44,227 nt of DNA from Eubacteriales Family XIII. Incertae Sedis bacterium (GCA_031266025.1 JAISBV010000099.1:1-44227); one strand, 5' to 3'; shown: positions 31,893 to 40,807, numbered from the stretch's first letter. Numbers and translations are program-made. Notes: generated by a model from the sequence alone, not told the origin.

Positions 31893-33602
31893 ATGTATTC
31901 ATCCGTCAATACGATTTGGGTTCTTTTGGGGGCGGCCCTCGTGTTCTTCATGCAGCCGGGTTTTGCCATGCTTGAGGCCGGACTTATACGGGCGAAGAAC
32001 GTCGGGAATATCATTATGAAGAACGTCATAGATTTGTCCATAGGTTCCGTCGTTTATTGGATCATGGGCTTCGGCATTATGTTCGGCGCGTCCGTTTCGG
32101 GGATAATAGGCGTTCCCGATATATTCCTGTTCGGCGACGCGCTTGAGAACGCGGCGCCTGACGGGGTCAGTCCGTGGTCGTTCTTTATCTTCCAGACCGT
32201 TTTCGCGGCCACATCGGCGACCATCGTTTCGGGCGCTATGGCGGAGCGCACGAAATTCTCCGCGTACTGCGTCTACTCCGTGGTGATCAGTCTCATAGTA
32301 TACCCGCTTTCGGGACACTGGATATGGGGCGGCGGCTGGCTTTCCGAACTGGGCTTTCATGACTTCGCGGGTTCCGCAGCTGTGCATTTGGTCGGCGGCG
32401 TCGCGGGTCTCGTCGGCGCGGCCATGGTCGGGCCTCGCATAGGCAAGTATTCGAAGAGCGGGAAATCAAGAGCCATACCGGGCCACAGTCTCTCCTTGGC
32501 GGCCCTCGGCGTGTTCATACTCTGGTTCGGATGGTTCGGCTTTAACGGCGCGTCCACCGTTTCGGCGACCGGCGACGAAGCGCTCGCATCCATGGGTCTC
32601 ATATTTACAAACACGAATCTTGCTGCGGCGGCCGGCGCGGCGGCCGTTATGATCGTCACGTGGATTCGCTATAAGCGTCCCGACGTTTCCATGACGCTGA
32701 ACGGCGTGTTGGCCGGATTAGTGGGCATTACGGCCGGCTGCGACGCGGTCAGTCCCGCGGGCGCCGTTATGATAGGCCTTATATCGGGCGTGGCAGTGGT
32801 AATAGGCATAGAACTCATCGACAAGGTTTTCAAGGTGGACGATCCCGTGGGCGCGGTGGGCGTTCACGGTGTATGCGGAGCGGTGGGAACACTTTGCGTA
32901 GGTCTGTTCGCGACCGACGGCGGTCTGTTCGCCGGCGGCGGCGCCGGATATCTGGGCGTACAGGCGCTCGGCGTGCTGTCCGTCGCCGCTTGGGTGGCTG
33001 TCGCAATGCTTATAACATTTTCCGCGATCAAGGTAATCACAGGACTCAGGGTATCCAAAGAAGAGGAAATAGAAGGGCTCGACATACACGAGCACGGCAT
33101 CGAAAACAGCTACGCGGATTTCATGCCGCTTTCCGCCGGAAGAACGGGCGCGGGAGCGCCTGCGGGCGACGCGCCCGTCAAAACGACAGTCACGGTTACG
33201 GATACGCGCGAGGAGAGCGCCGCAGATGAATCCAAATCAGAAAAGAATCCCAAGATGACAAAGCTGTCCATTATTACGCGGCAAAGCATGTTTGAACCTC
33301 TCGAAGCCGCGATGAGCGCCATAGGCATCACGGGCATGACCATGACGAATATACTCGGCTACGGCGCGCAGAAGGGCTATCCGGAATTTTACCGCGGCGT
33401 AGAAGTTCAGGCCCGTTTGCTGCCAAAGATACGCATAGAGATCATCGTGTGCAAGGTTCCGGTCAGAACCGTTATAGAAGCCGCCAAGAAGGCGCTGTGC
33501 ACGGGCAATATCGGCGACGGCAAGATATTCGTATACGACGTCGAAAATGTGATACGCGTGAGAACGGGGGAGGAAGGCTTTGACGCCCTGCAGGACGACT
33601 GA
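31893..33602 (+). CDS. amt: Ammonium transporter fused to a C-terminal PII (GlnB/GlnK) domain
   Basis: This is a 569-residue inner-membrane ammonium channel with its own PII regulator attached. The Amt part (about residues 1-400, eleven predicted membrane spans) shows FIFQTVFAATSATIVSGAMAER and the twin channel histidines in HLVGGVAGLVGA and VHGVCGAVGTL. A charged, Ala/Gly-rich linker follows. From about residue 455 a complete PII domain begins (MTKLSIITRQSMFEPLEAAMS) with a T-loop YGAQKGYPEFYRGVE and the LLPKIRIEIIV, TGNIGDGKIFVYDVENVIRVRTGE signatures. PII normally blocks Amt as a separate trimer by inserting its T-loop, so the fusion should gate the channel in cis. ATG 31893 follows AAGGAGGT; the upstream in-frame start at 31869 lies ahead of that site. 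A terminator follows at 33688-33714. Confidence 0.93.
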   Translation: MYSSVNTIWVLLGAALVFFMQPGFAMLEAGLIRAKNVGNIIMKNVIDLSIGSVVYWIMGFGIMFGASVSGIIGVPDIFLFGDALENAAPDGVSPWSFFIFQTVFAATSATIVSGAMAERTKFSAYCVYSVVISLIVYPLSGHWIWGGGWLSELGFHDFAGSAAVHLVGGVAGLVGAAMVGPRIGKYSKSGKSRAIPGHSLSLAALGVFILWFGWFGFNGASTVSATGDEALASMGLIFTNTNLAAAAGAAAVMIVTWIRYKRPDVSMTLNGVLAGLVGITAGCDAVSPAGAVMIGLISGVAVVIGIELIDKVFKVDDPVGAVGVHGVCGAVGTLCVGLFATDGGLFAGGGAGYLGVQALGVLSVAAWVAVAMLITFSAIKVITGLRVSKEEEIEGLDIHEHGIENSYADFMPLSAGRTGAGAPAGDAPVKTTVTVTDTREESAADESKSEKNPKMTKLSIITRQSMFEPLEAAMSAIGITGMTMTNILGYGAQKGYPEFYRGVEVQARLLPKIRIEIIVCKVPVRTVIEAAKKALCTGNIGDGKIFVYDVENVIRVRTGEEGFDALQDD

Positions 33603-33687
33603 AGGATTTTCGCGCTGTACGAGCGTCTGAAAAAAGAGCGGCGCGGCCATATCCGCACCGTATAAATCACTGTTTTTAGCTATTCCC

Positions 33688-33720
33688 AAAAAGTCCTCTC
33701 TGTGAGGGCTTTTTGACTTT
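33688..33720 (+). terminator. Terminator of amt
   Basis: AAAAAGTCCTC (33688-33698) pairs with GAGGGCTTTTT (33704-33714), one wobble pair, followed by GACTTTT. The rest of the gap to 33819 shows nothing recognisable. Confidence 0.75.
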
Positions 33721-33819
33721 TACGACATGCCGACAATACGTTGCCGGCGAGAAGTATAAAGCAGGATATTGGCAGATATTTCAAATTTTAGACGAAACCG
33801 AAATTAAAGTGCGCAAACG

Positions 33820-34089
33820 TTAATTATTTCGATAATGCGAGCCGCATTGAATGATTTTTATTATATCTCCGTCGATGCGATAAACTATTCTGTTTTTTTC
33901 ATCTATTCGTCTGCTCCAATACGCCGACAGATTCCCGGTCAGTCTCTCAGGTTTGCCTGTTCCGTCATTTCCATTCCTGCCGATATCTCTGATCAATTCG
34001 TTTATTCTTTTCAGTGTTTTTTTGTCCTGCGTTTGCCAATACAGATACTCCTGCCAAGCCTTTTCCTCAAAGTCTATATGACTGCTCAT
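33820..34089 (-). CDS. yoeB: YoeB/Txe-family toxin (mRNA interferase)
   Basis: This is an 89-residue RelE-superfamily toxin that would cleave mRNA on the ribosome. It matches YoeB along its length: AWQEYLYWQTQDKKTLKRINELI at the N-terminus, GKPERLTGNLSAYWSRRI in the middle with the conserved Glu and Arg, RIVYRID, and the C-terminal SHY with the catalytic His and Tyr. The gene overlaps the 3' end of the antitoxin gene by 23 bp, the usual antitoxin-first coupled order. The surrounding DNA is AT-rich compared with the neighbours, consistent with acquired accessory DNA. Confidence 0.93.
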   Translation of the reverse strand: MSSHIDFEEKAWQEYLYWQTQDKKTLKRINELIRDIGRNGNDGTGKPERLTGNLSAYWSRRIDEKNRIVYRIDGDIIKIIQCGSHYRNN

Positions 34090-34357
34090 TTTCCATTGCC
34101 TCTAAATCAGCCATAGTCTTTCTTACAATGCCGCGTCCTGCTTCTAAGGCGGCAGCGGACGCCCTCAAACTCTCCATGTTTTCCGGGCTGTAAAATGGGT
34201 CAAGCTGCACCGCGAACGGAAGTCTTTGTTCTCTTAGTACCGTTTTTACGAACATGTTTACAGCCACGGACACGTTCATGCCCGTATTGTTGCAGAATGT
34301 TTCAAATCGTTTCTTGTCTTGTTCGTCAATGCGAACACTCAAATTGGTCTGTGCCAT
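34067..34357 (-). CDS. RelB/DinJ-family antitoxin
   Basis: This is a 96-residue antitoxin partner of YoeB. The N-terminal ribbon-helix-helix (AQTNLSVRIDEQDKKRFETFCNNTGMNVSVAVNMFVKTVL) is DinJ/RelB-like and would bind the operon operator. The C-terminal part (MADLEAMENEQSYRL) should wrap the toxin. YoeB usually pairs with a YefM-type antitoxin, so a DinJ-type partner is a mixed pairing. Start at ATG 34357 follows AAGGAG; the longer reading from 34411 would extend through the operator and is rejected. Confidence 0.9.
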   Translation of the reverse strand: MAQTNLSVRIDEQDKKRFETFCNNTGMNVSVAVNMFVKTVLREQRLPFAVQLDPFYSPENMESLRASAAALEAGRGIVRKTMADLEAMENEQSYRL

Positions 34358-34383
34358 AAAATTGAATCTCCTTCTGATGTTTG

Positions 34384-34457
34384 CGTAACGTATCGCCATA
34401 TCATATGACATAGTGTTACGATATAATATATTTTAACATATATTAATATTTTGTCAA
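34384..34457 (-). promoter_or_regulatory. Promoter and candidate operator of the toxin-antitoxin operon
   Basis: Minus-strand TTGACA (34457-34452), a 16-bp spacer and TAAAAT (34435-34430). Downstream, CGTAAC/GTTACG inverted repeats at 34384-34389 and 34415-34420 flank a CATATGATATG-type sequence, a plausible autoregulation site. The rest of the AT-rich gap 34458-34962 shows no credible gene. Confidence 0.55.
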
Positions 34458-34868
34458 TACATCATAAAGACTATGGTTGGCATTCATTATCGGATGCAAT
34501 ATTTAATTAAAAAAGAAAATATTGTATTGACATGTATAGGAATACATGCTAATATATGTATTGACGTAATGCCATGAACGTATTATCATTCGGAGATTTG
34601 CTTTGTAATCGTTTACTGCGCGCAAAAACGATTTTAATACAACCGGATTACAGGCTGCGCAACCTGCGGCGGTATCCTGCGGTTCAATTTTGAACAATAA
34701 GTTGTAGGTAATACAATAAATATATGTTATCTGCCACAACACCCGGTGCAAAATGAATAAGGCGCTCGGCAAAAACGGCTGAATTTCAACGTGTTTTTGT
34801 AACAAAAAAGAAATTTAAAAAAAATACAAAAAAAATCAAAATGACACCGAAATGTGACTTTCAACATG

Positions 34869-34874
34869 TATAAT
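34869..34874 (+). promoter_or_regulatory. -10 box candidate for the 86-residue gene
   Basis: A consensus TATAAT preceded by TG lies about 95 bp upstream of the small ORF. No good -35 box is found at the right spacing. Confidence 0.35.
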
Positions 34875-34962
34875 ATAATAAATGGCTATAGGACTATCCC
34901 GAATGGCCGTATGACTCTCCAAATGGTTTTGTTTAAAAAAGAAAGGAGCAGGCGGGGATGAT

Positions 34963-35223
34963 ATGAATGTAGTAGGAATTGACGGAGCACATGAAACCTT
35001 TATTATACGGATTTTGAATCAGCAGAACGCAACCTGGCAAGGTACGATCACCCGTATAGAAAGGAAAGAAGAACAATATTTTCGCAGCCTTCTGGAATTG
35101 ATCAAGCTTATCGACAGCGCGCTCACCGAGGGTGAAGAACCTTTGCCGGCGCAAGATGAAAAGCCGTCGCCGGCGCGCGGCGCGGATCAAAACCAAGACG
35201 GCGGTCGGTCTTTCACGGCATAA
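34963..35223 (+). CDS. Conserved-looking small hypothetical protein
   Basis: An 86-residue soluble protein without signal or membrane segment. The N-terminal 55 residues look ordered (ETFIIRILNQQNATWQGTIT, then EEQYFRSLLELIKLIDSAL). The tail is Pro/Glu/Gly-rich and probably disordered. Similar short proteins with an RQNATWQG-like motif and a LELIKLIDSAL-type helix are familiar to me from Clostridia, but I know no function or family name. AAAGGAG lies about 16 bp before ATG 34963, rather far. An earlier ATG at 34958 stops after two codons. It is immediately upstream of, and co-directional with, VWA/Cna_B gene 2. Confidence 0.6.
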   Translation: MNVVGIDGAHETFIIRILNQQNATWQGTITRIERKEEQYFRSLLELIKLIDSALTEGEEPLPAQDEKPSPARGADQNQDGGRSFTA

Positions 35224-35277
35224 GAGCGAGGATACGGTTCGTCGGACGAAGCCGACACAAGTTTAATATTATTTCCG

Positions 35278-35298
35278 TTAGCGTGGGAAATAAAACAG
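35278..35298 (+). promoter_or_regulatory. Conserved block upstream of VWA/Cna_B gene 2
   Basis: The same 21-bp block as at 31570-31590. Here GCGTGG at its start can pair with CCACGC 16 nt further on; the other copy does not keep that pairing. Confidence 0.45.
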
Positions 35299-35350
35299 AA
35301 CGCCACGCCACATCGCATCTAAGGTTGAATCTAAATTAAGGAGAGGGGAA

Positions 35351-35460
35351 ATGTTAAGCAAGAGTAAAGGAGCCAAAAGCTTCTACAGGATTTTGTCCGT
35401 TGTACTGACGGCGGCCATGCTCATCGGGCTGTTTCCGTCGGGCGTGTTCGCGGACGGCGA
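35351..35460 (+). repeat. Inverted repeat partner of 31421-31530
   Basis: Signal-peptide coding region, about one difference in 110 bp from the paralogue in opposite orientation. Confidence 0.85.
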
Positions 35461-38400
35461 TCCGCCGCCGCCGAGTGATAAGCAGATCGTGAAAAACCAA
35501 CAGACGGGAACTGAGATTCTCTACTTTAAGGTCGGTAAAAACGGTCAGATCGGCGAACCCGTTGACGCGAATGACGAAGGCAAAAAGTATTGGAATGTGT
35601 CCAAAAATAACGCCGCCGACAGCAAAGTACAGGTCTCCAAGTCAATAGAGGGAACAAACAACGAAAACGAATTCGATATCACGCTTGAGGTAAAGACAAA
35701 GGATGTCGAGTCAGTCACCCCCTTAAGCAAAGACACCGCCGTGGTATTGGTTATTGACATCTCGGGGTCGATGGGCAACACGACAGCTGATAATTCAATT
35801 TCAAGTTCCAAATTGTCCAGAGCTTTTGCGGCCGCCGCAAAATTCGTCGAAAATTATAAAAGTTCCGAATATGGCGGCGGAGCGCGTTGGCTGCAGATCA
35901 TTTGGTATGACAATAACGCGAAAACACAGCTGAGCCACTGGATGAATGTTGCGAATTCGTTGGATGCAATGGATGCAAAAGACCTTAAAGATGCCCTCGA
36001 TGTTAGCACTGTACCGCTGAAAACCGACCCTCTTAGTCAAACATACACCGATGGCAATAGATTAGGCACTAATACAGAAGCCGGTCTGCAGCTCGCTTAC
36101 AATCTGTATGGCGATACCGAGTACATCAAAGATGTTCCTCTGGCAAACCATTATACCATATTGCTGACGGACGGCGCCTCAAGCGACACCATCAGACATG
36201 AGAGTGATCGCAACCGTACAGACGTAATTAGAGGCTATTCGCAGCATGAAATAAATAACGGCGGATGGGAAGAAGCCGCCGGAACCTTATACCCTACATC
36301 ATACCCCAGTTATACAAAAAAGGCCAAGGGACATCAAACCGCAGCCGATTTGGTATATAATACCGTCACAAAAACCGGTACGGCTGTTGAATTGCAAAAA
36401 CGCTCAAAGATATTCTCTATCGGTTATGATATCACAAATGAGTATACAGGAGGCACCAACGCCACATACACCGAGCATGTCGGCAGTTGGCTCAATCGTT
36501 TCTCAACACCGCTGAACGCCGATACTGAGAATGAACTTCTCAGCAGTTTCCAAACCATCTTGCACAGTATGCTCCTTAAAACGTTGCCATGGAACGTAAA
36601 AGATCCTATGGGAGAAAATATTGTTTTTCTCGGATCCGATTCGACCGAAATAACATTCGGCGAAGACAGTAATACCTTGTATTGGTATCTGTCCGAAGCA
36701 ACAGGGCCGGACAGCGATGGATGGAAAACCTACACATGTACATACAGGATCAAGCTTAACAATCTCGCCGACTTTACGAGCGGCCACCCCTACCTCACAA
36801 ACGGTCAAACGACACTGACATACAGATTCCTCAAAAGTACCGGCGAGTATACCGACGAGTCCGGAGAAAACGTAGTTACGGGCGACGATATTAACCAATA
36901 CATCGACTTCTACATACCCAAGGTATTAGGTTATGCGGTTGACCTGAGTTTCTTGAAAGTCGCGGCGCACAACGAAGACATAAAGATTCAGGGCGCGGAA
37001 TTCATTCTGACAAGAGGTAACGACGATGAGCTCCCGGGTGCGACCTCCGGTGGGGACGGACTTGTAACTTTTGGAAAAGTTCCGAGCGGCTTCGCATACA
37101 CGCTGTCCGAAACAATAGCGCATACAGATTACAATTTAAGCGCGGAAACAGTCAATATAAAGATTGACTACGGAGTGATATACTATCAACCCGACGGCGA
37201 AGGCGGTGCGTGGGAACCGTTTCCATGCGTTAACGCGGGCTATTATAAGTTCGAAAATGAACTTAATAGTAAGCCCGAGACCTTATACGTTCAAAAGAGA
37301 TGGATACCTGCGGCGCCGCAAGACGGCAGCGAAATCACGGTCAAGCTGATCCAATACAAACATATTGGAAACGAAAAAAACCAAGTTGACGATATCTACA
37401 GAACCGTTACGCTCAGCGCCGCCAACAATTGGCTCGAAAGTATTGAAGTGCCAACAGTGGACGCGAGTACCGGCTACAAATACTCTTATGGCGTGAAAGA
37501 ACTTGATTCTCCGGAGGGCTACACAGAAATCCAGCATCCGACTGAATATGTAATTGAAGAGGTCGACAGCAGTTCCGAAGGGAAAGAGAATGTCTTTATC
37601 CTTACGAACAAATCCGACGCAACGACGTCCATTGAAGTTGAGAAAAAGTGGATCGTTCCTACAGGTCATGCCACGCCTGACGTGTATTTTAACATCGCGC
37701 GGGGCAAATACGAAAACGACGAGTTCATTCCTGACACGGCGTTTGCTTATTCCTACGAACAGAATCCTTTAACGCTCACGTCAGCCACCGGATACACGGG
37801 CAGCTTCACGGGTCTTGACGTATATGACGACGACGGCAACTTCTATGACTATGAGATCAGTGAGACCGCGTTGACCGGATACACGCAGTACGACGCCGAA
37901 AATCTCATAATAACGGCGAGTAACGACACGGTAAACGATTATACGGCGAAAATCACGAATATAATAAACTATGACGAGATGATACCGCTCAGCATACAGA
38001 AAAACTGGGTGGACGATGGCGACGCTTATGACGCCCGACCCGACGAAGTTACGTTTGAGCTGACGGACAGCATAGGAAGCCCGTCAAAGACTATCGTATT
38101 GAGTGCCCCAACATGGTCTTACAACAGCAAAACAGATGAGAATTTGCTCTTCCCCGTATACGATACAGAGGAAAACGGTAAAGTCGTCTCCGTCGAAAAA
38201 ATAGAGTATGCACTTGAAGAAGTGAACGGGGATGCAAACTATATCGGTTCGGTATTTGAAACGGTTGAAGACCAAGTATTCACGGCGACCAATACCTACA
38301 AAGAGAAGATATATATTTCCGTAAACAAGGTTTGGAACGGCGAGGAACCGCAGGGAGGCTACCCGTATATTACGCTGCATCTGTGGCAGAACGGCGTTAA

Positions 38401-40807
38401 GGTCGACGAGGCTACGCTCAGCGGCGGAACGACGTTCCATACGTTCACAGGCCAAGAGAAACTCGATCCCTCAGGTATTCCTTATGAGTACGTTGTAACG
38501 GAAGACCCTGTAGCCGGATGGTATGTGCAGGAACCCAACGGCGTCGATACGGACGACGAGAGCGGCAACATTACGGTTACGCTTACAAACAATAAGGTCG
38601 ACGACGACGCTAAAACGGCTGTTTCCGGCACAAAGATATGGCGGCAGCCCGGAGACGCCGAAAAACACGACGTAACCGTCGTCTTGGAGCAGTGGATCGA
38701 CGGCCCCGGCGAGCCTACTCCGGCAGATCCTCTCGATTACGATACAGCCGATCTGTCTGAAAGCAACAAATGGCAGTATTCGTTTACGGATCTGCCTGCG
38801 TACGACGAAGATATCATACAGGTTCCCGTGACGGACATCAATGGAGATCCCGTATATGACATCAATGGAGATCCGGTAACGACCGACGAGCCGGTAACGA
38901 CGCCATACATCTACAAAGTCAGGGAAGAAAACGGCGGCCCGAGCGGCTACGAAACGGAAGTCGAAGGCTACAATATAATCAACACGATCACAGGCGATGT
39001 CGAGATTACAGTAGACAAGTCTTGGATATGGCCCGACGGCGTGGAAAAACCGGACGTCACTATTGAGGTGTACCATACAGCGGAATTGGAAGGCACTCTC
39101 GAACTTGAAGCAAGCAAACCTTTGATTGGTTCAAGCGTCTCTTTCGATTCATTGCCAAAATATGATGACATGGGCCGGCTGTACATATATTCGGTGAAAG
39201 AAGTGAAAGGAGCGGGTACAGGCTTTATCAGCACACCTATAGACACCGGCGAACCCTACAGCTTCTCATTCAAAAACACGATAGCGCCGACACTCAAACC
39301 GCTGACCGGTACGAAAAACTGGGGGCATCCCGAGGGAACCGCGCCGCCGGAAATTACGCTGAACCTGTTGCAGGATGGTGAGGTCGTAGCAACCGGGTCG
39401 CCGACGTCGGGAAGCACAGACAGAACCCAAACCGTACAATTTATGAATTCCGATAACGTAAACAGTTGGCCGACATATGACGAGGCCGGCCGGCCTTACG
39501 TTTACACTGTCACGGAGACTGCGGCAGCAGGAGTGCTCGATAATTACAGCGCCCATACATATAACGATACGCTGACTATCACCAACATTATCAATCAGGA
39601 GAACCCCTCCGTCAACGTAAGCGGCATAAAGATATGGGCCAAGCCCGACAATATGCCGACGCCCGACAGCATCCGTATTAACCTGCTTCGAGCGGTAGGC
39701 AGACAGCCGGATCCCAAAAACTCCGATGATATTTTAGACAGCGAGATCAAGGATTTGACCGGCGGCGACATAAACGTAATCTACGGGTGGATCGGCCTTC
39801 CGAAATACGATCCTGCCACGGGCGGGGAATACATCTACAGCGTAAGTGAAGATTATGTCGAGGGCTTTACAAGCGCGGTGGGTAAAGAGGCCGGGGAAAA
39901 CTTCGGCAAATACGATATAGTCAACACCGTAGCGCAGAAATCCATAAGCATAACCGTAAACAAGCTATGGCGCGATTATACGGACGCCGAACTGCCCGCG
40001 CCTGTGGATTCCGTTACGGTCGAACTGCTGCGCGGCGGCAATCTTGTGGCGGAGCTTGATCTGAACGCCGCCAACGGATGGACGGGCAGCTTTGCCGGCT
40101 TGGACAAGTACAACTTGGAGAACGGCCATGAGTACGCCTATGATGTCAGAGAACGTACGGAAGTCGCCGGCTTTAATACAAACATCGGAACGGTCACGGA
40201 GATCGCAGACGGCGTGTACAGCGTCGACGTCAAGAACGTGAAGAAGGAATATCAGTATCAGGTAATACGCGACTACATCGTCCGCGACGAGGGCGGCAGG
40301 GTGATCTACCACAGTGATCCTCGGGTGTACGAAGACCTGATAACCGTGCCCGAGCCGCAGACTGTAAGCGTCACGGGCAACGTTCCGACCCGCACGGTCT
40401 TCGACGGCAGCGGCCAAACGCTCACGTATACATTCCTTCAGGCCAACAGCACGGAGAGCGTGACGATCACGGAAGACGATTTCGGCACAATAAGATACAT
40501 GTACCTCTACTATGAATACATCACGCCCGGCGGCGGAGGCGGTTACACGCCCACGCCTACGCCCACTCCCTTGCCCGAGGAAGAGATAGAGGATGAGGAT
40601 ACCCCGCTCGCCGAGGTGATTCCTCCGGCGCCCGACGACGAAGTCGTAATCTTCGAAGAGGAAACACCGCTCGCGGATCTGCCTCAGACGGGCGCGAGCG
40701 TACCGAACGGCGACCGGAGCGGAACAACGCAGAGCACGGGCGGCGCGAACGCGGTCTTGCCCTCGGCCGGCCGCAAGGGCGGCGGCAACAGGGGCGCGGC
40801 GGTATAG
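35351..40807 (+). CDS. VWA-domain, multi-Cna_B surface protein with LPQTG motif, paralogue 2
   Basis: This is an 1818-residue exported protein built like paralogue 1: an almost identical signal peptide, a VWA domain with MIDAS DISGS (residues 136-140), then many Cna_B repeats (recurring VEKKWIVPTG, IQKNWVDDGDAYDARPDEV, VNKVWNGEEPQGG, GTKIWRQPGD, GTKNWGHPEG), a proline-rich TPTPTPTP spacer, an acidic stretch, LPQTG and the same Gly-rich tail lacking a membrane segment. The VWA and repeat sequences differ strongly from paralogue 1. An in-frame 24-bp tandem duplication (38834-38874) gives DINGDPVY/DINGDPVT. GGAGAGGGGA precedes the ATG. It has its own terminator hairpin at 40845-40873, nearly identical to that of the paralogue. 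Likely role: adhesion or pilus-like surface display. Confidence 0.9.
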   Translation: MLSKSKGAKSFYRILSVVLTAAMLIGLFPSGVFADGDPPPPSDKQIVKNQQTGTEILYFKVGKNGQIGEPVDANDEGKKYWNVSKNNAADSKVQVSKSIEGTNNENEFDITLEVKTKDVESVTPLSKDTAVVLVIDISGSMGNTTADNSISSSKLSRAFAAAAKFVENYKSSEYGGGARWLQIIWYDNNAKTQLSHWMNVANSLDAMDAKDLKDALDVSTVPLKTDPLSQTYTDGNRLGTNTEAGLQLAYNLYGDTEYIKDVPLANHYTILLTDGASSDTIRHESDRNRTDVIRGYSQHEINNGGWEEAAGTLYPTSYPSYTKKAKGHQTAADLVYNTVTKTGTAVELQKRSKIFSIGYDITNEYTGGTNATYTEHVGSWLNRFSTPLNADTENELLSSFQTILHSMLLKTLPWNVKDPMGENIVFLGSDSTEITFGEDSNTLYWYLSEATGPDSDGWKTYTCTYRIKLNNLADFTSGHPYLTNGQTTLTYRFLKSTGEYTDESGENVVTGDDINQYIDFYIPKVLGYAVDLSFLKVAAHNEDIKIQGAEFILTRGNDDELPGATSGGDGLVTFGKVPSGFAYTLSETIAHTDYNLSAETVNIKIDYGVIYYQPDGEGGAWEPFPCVNAGYYKFENELNSKPETLYVQKRWIPAAPQDGSEITVKLIQYKHIGNEKNQVDDIYRTVTLSAANNWLESIEVPTVDASTGYKYSYGVKELDSPEGYTEIQHPTEYVIEEVDSSSEGKENVFILTNKSDATTSIEVEKKWIVPTGHATPDVYFNIARGKYENDEFIPDTAFAYSYEQNPLTLTSATGYTGSFTGLDVYDDDGNFYDYEISETALTGYTQYDAENLIITASNDTVNDYTAKITNIINYDEMIPLSIQKNWVDDGDAYDARPDEVTFELTDSIGSPSKTIVLSAPTWSYNSKTDENLLFPVYDTEENGKVVSVEKIEYALEEVNGDANYIGSVFETVEDQVFTATNTYKEKIYISVNKVWNGEEPQGGYPYITLHLWQNGVKVDEATLSGGTTFHTFTGQEKLDPSGIPYEYVVTEDPVAGWYVQEPNGVDTDDESGNITVTLTNNKVDDDAKTAVSGTKIWRQPGDAEKHDVTVVLEQWIDGPGEPTPADPLDYDTADLSESNKWQYSFTDLPAYDEDIIQVPVTDINGDPVYDINGDPVTTDEPVTTPYIYKVREENGGPSGYETEVEGYNIINTITGDVEITVDKSWIWPDGVEKPDVTIEVYHTAELEGTLELEASKPLIGSSVSFDSLPKYDDMGRLYIYSVKEVKGAGTGFISTPIDTGEPYSFSFKNTIAPTLKPLTGTKNWGHPEGTAPPEITLNLLQDGEVVATGSPTSGSTDRTQTVQFMNSDNVNSWPTYDEAGRPYVYTVTETAAAGVLDNYSAHTYNDTLTITNIINQENPSVNVSGIKIWAKPDNMPTPDSIRINLLRAVGRQPDPKNSDDILDSEIKDLTGGDINVIYGWIGLPKYDPATGGEYIYSVSEDYVEGFTSAVGKEAGENFGKYDIVNTVAQKSISITVNKLWRDYTDAELPAPVDSVTVELLRGGNLVAELDLNAANGWTGSFAGLDKYNLENGHEYAYDVRERTEVAGFNTNIGTVTEIADGVYSVDVKNVKKEYQYQVIRDYIVRDEGGRVIYHSDPRVYEDLITVPEPQTVSVTGNVPTRTVFDGSGQTLTYTFLQANSTESVTITEDDFGTIRYMYLYYEYITPGGGGGYTPTPTPTPLPEEEIEDEDTPLAEVIPPAPDDEVVIFEEETPLADLPQTGASVPNGDRSGTTQSTGGANAVLPSAGRKGGGNRGAAV
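40531..40806 (+). repeat. Inverted repeat partner of 25898-26171
   Basis: Near-identical C-terminal coding region; the two copies lie 14 kb apart in opposite orientation. Differences cluster between LPQTGASVP and TGGAN. Confidence 0.85.

Noticed and set aside
31717-31893. A canonical ANTAR two-hairpin antiterminator upstream of amt
   Set aside because: The expected pair of hexaloops with A at position 1 and G at position 4 was not found, so only attenuation in general is proposed.
34570-34700. A tRNA or other small RNA in the CAGGCTGCGCAACCTGCGG stretch
   Set aside because: No cloverleaf, no T-loop consensus and no convincing stem set.
34503-34805. 100-residue frame on the minus strand in the AT-rich gap
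   Set aside because: No Shine-Dalgarno, low-complexity ends and no recognisable domain. I treat the gap as non-coding.
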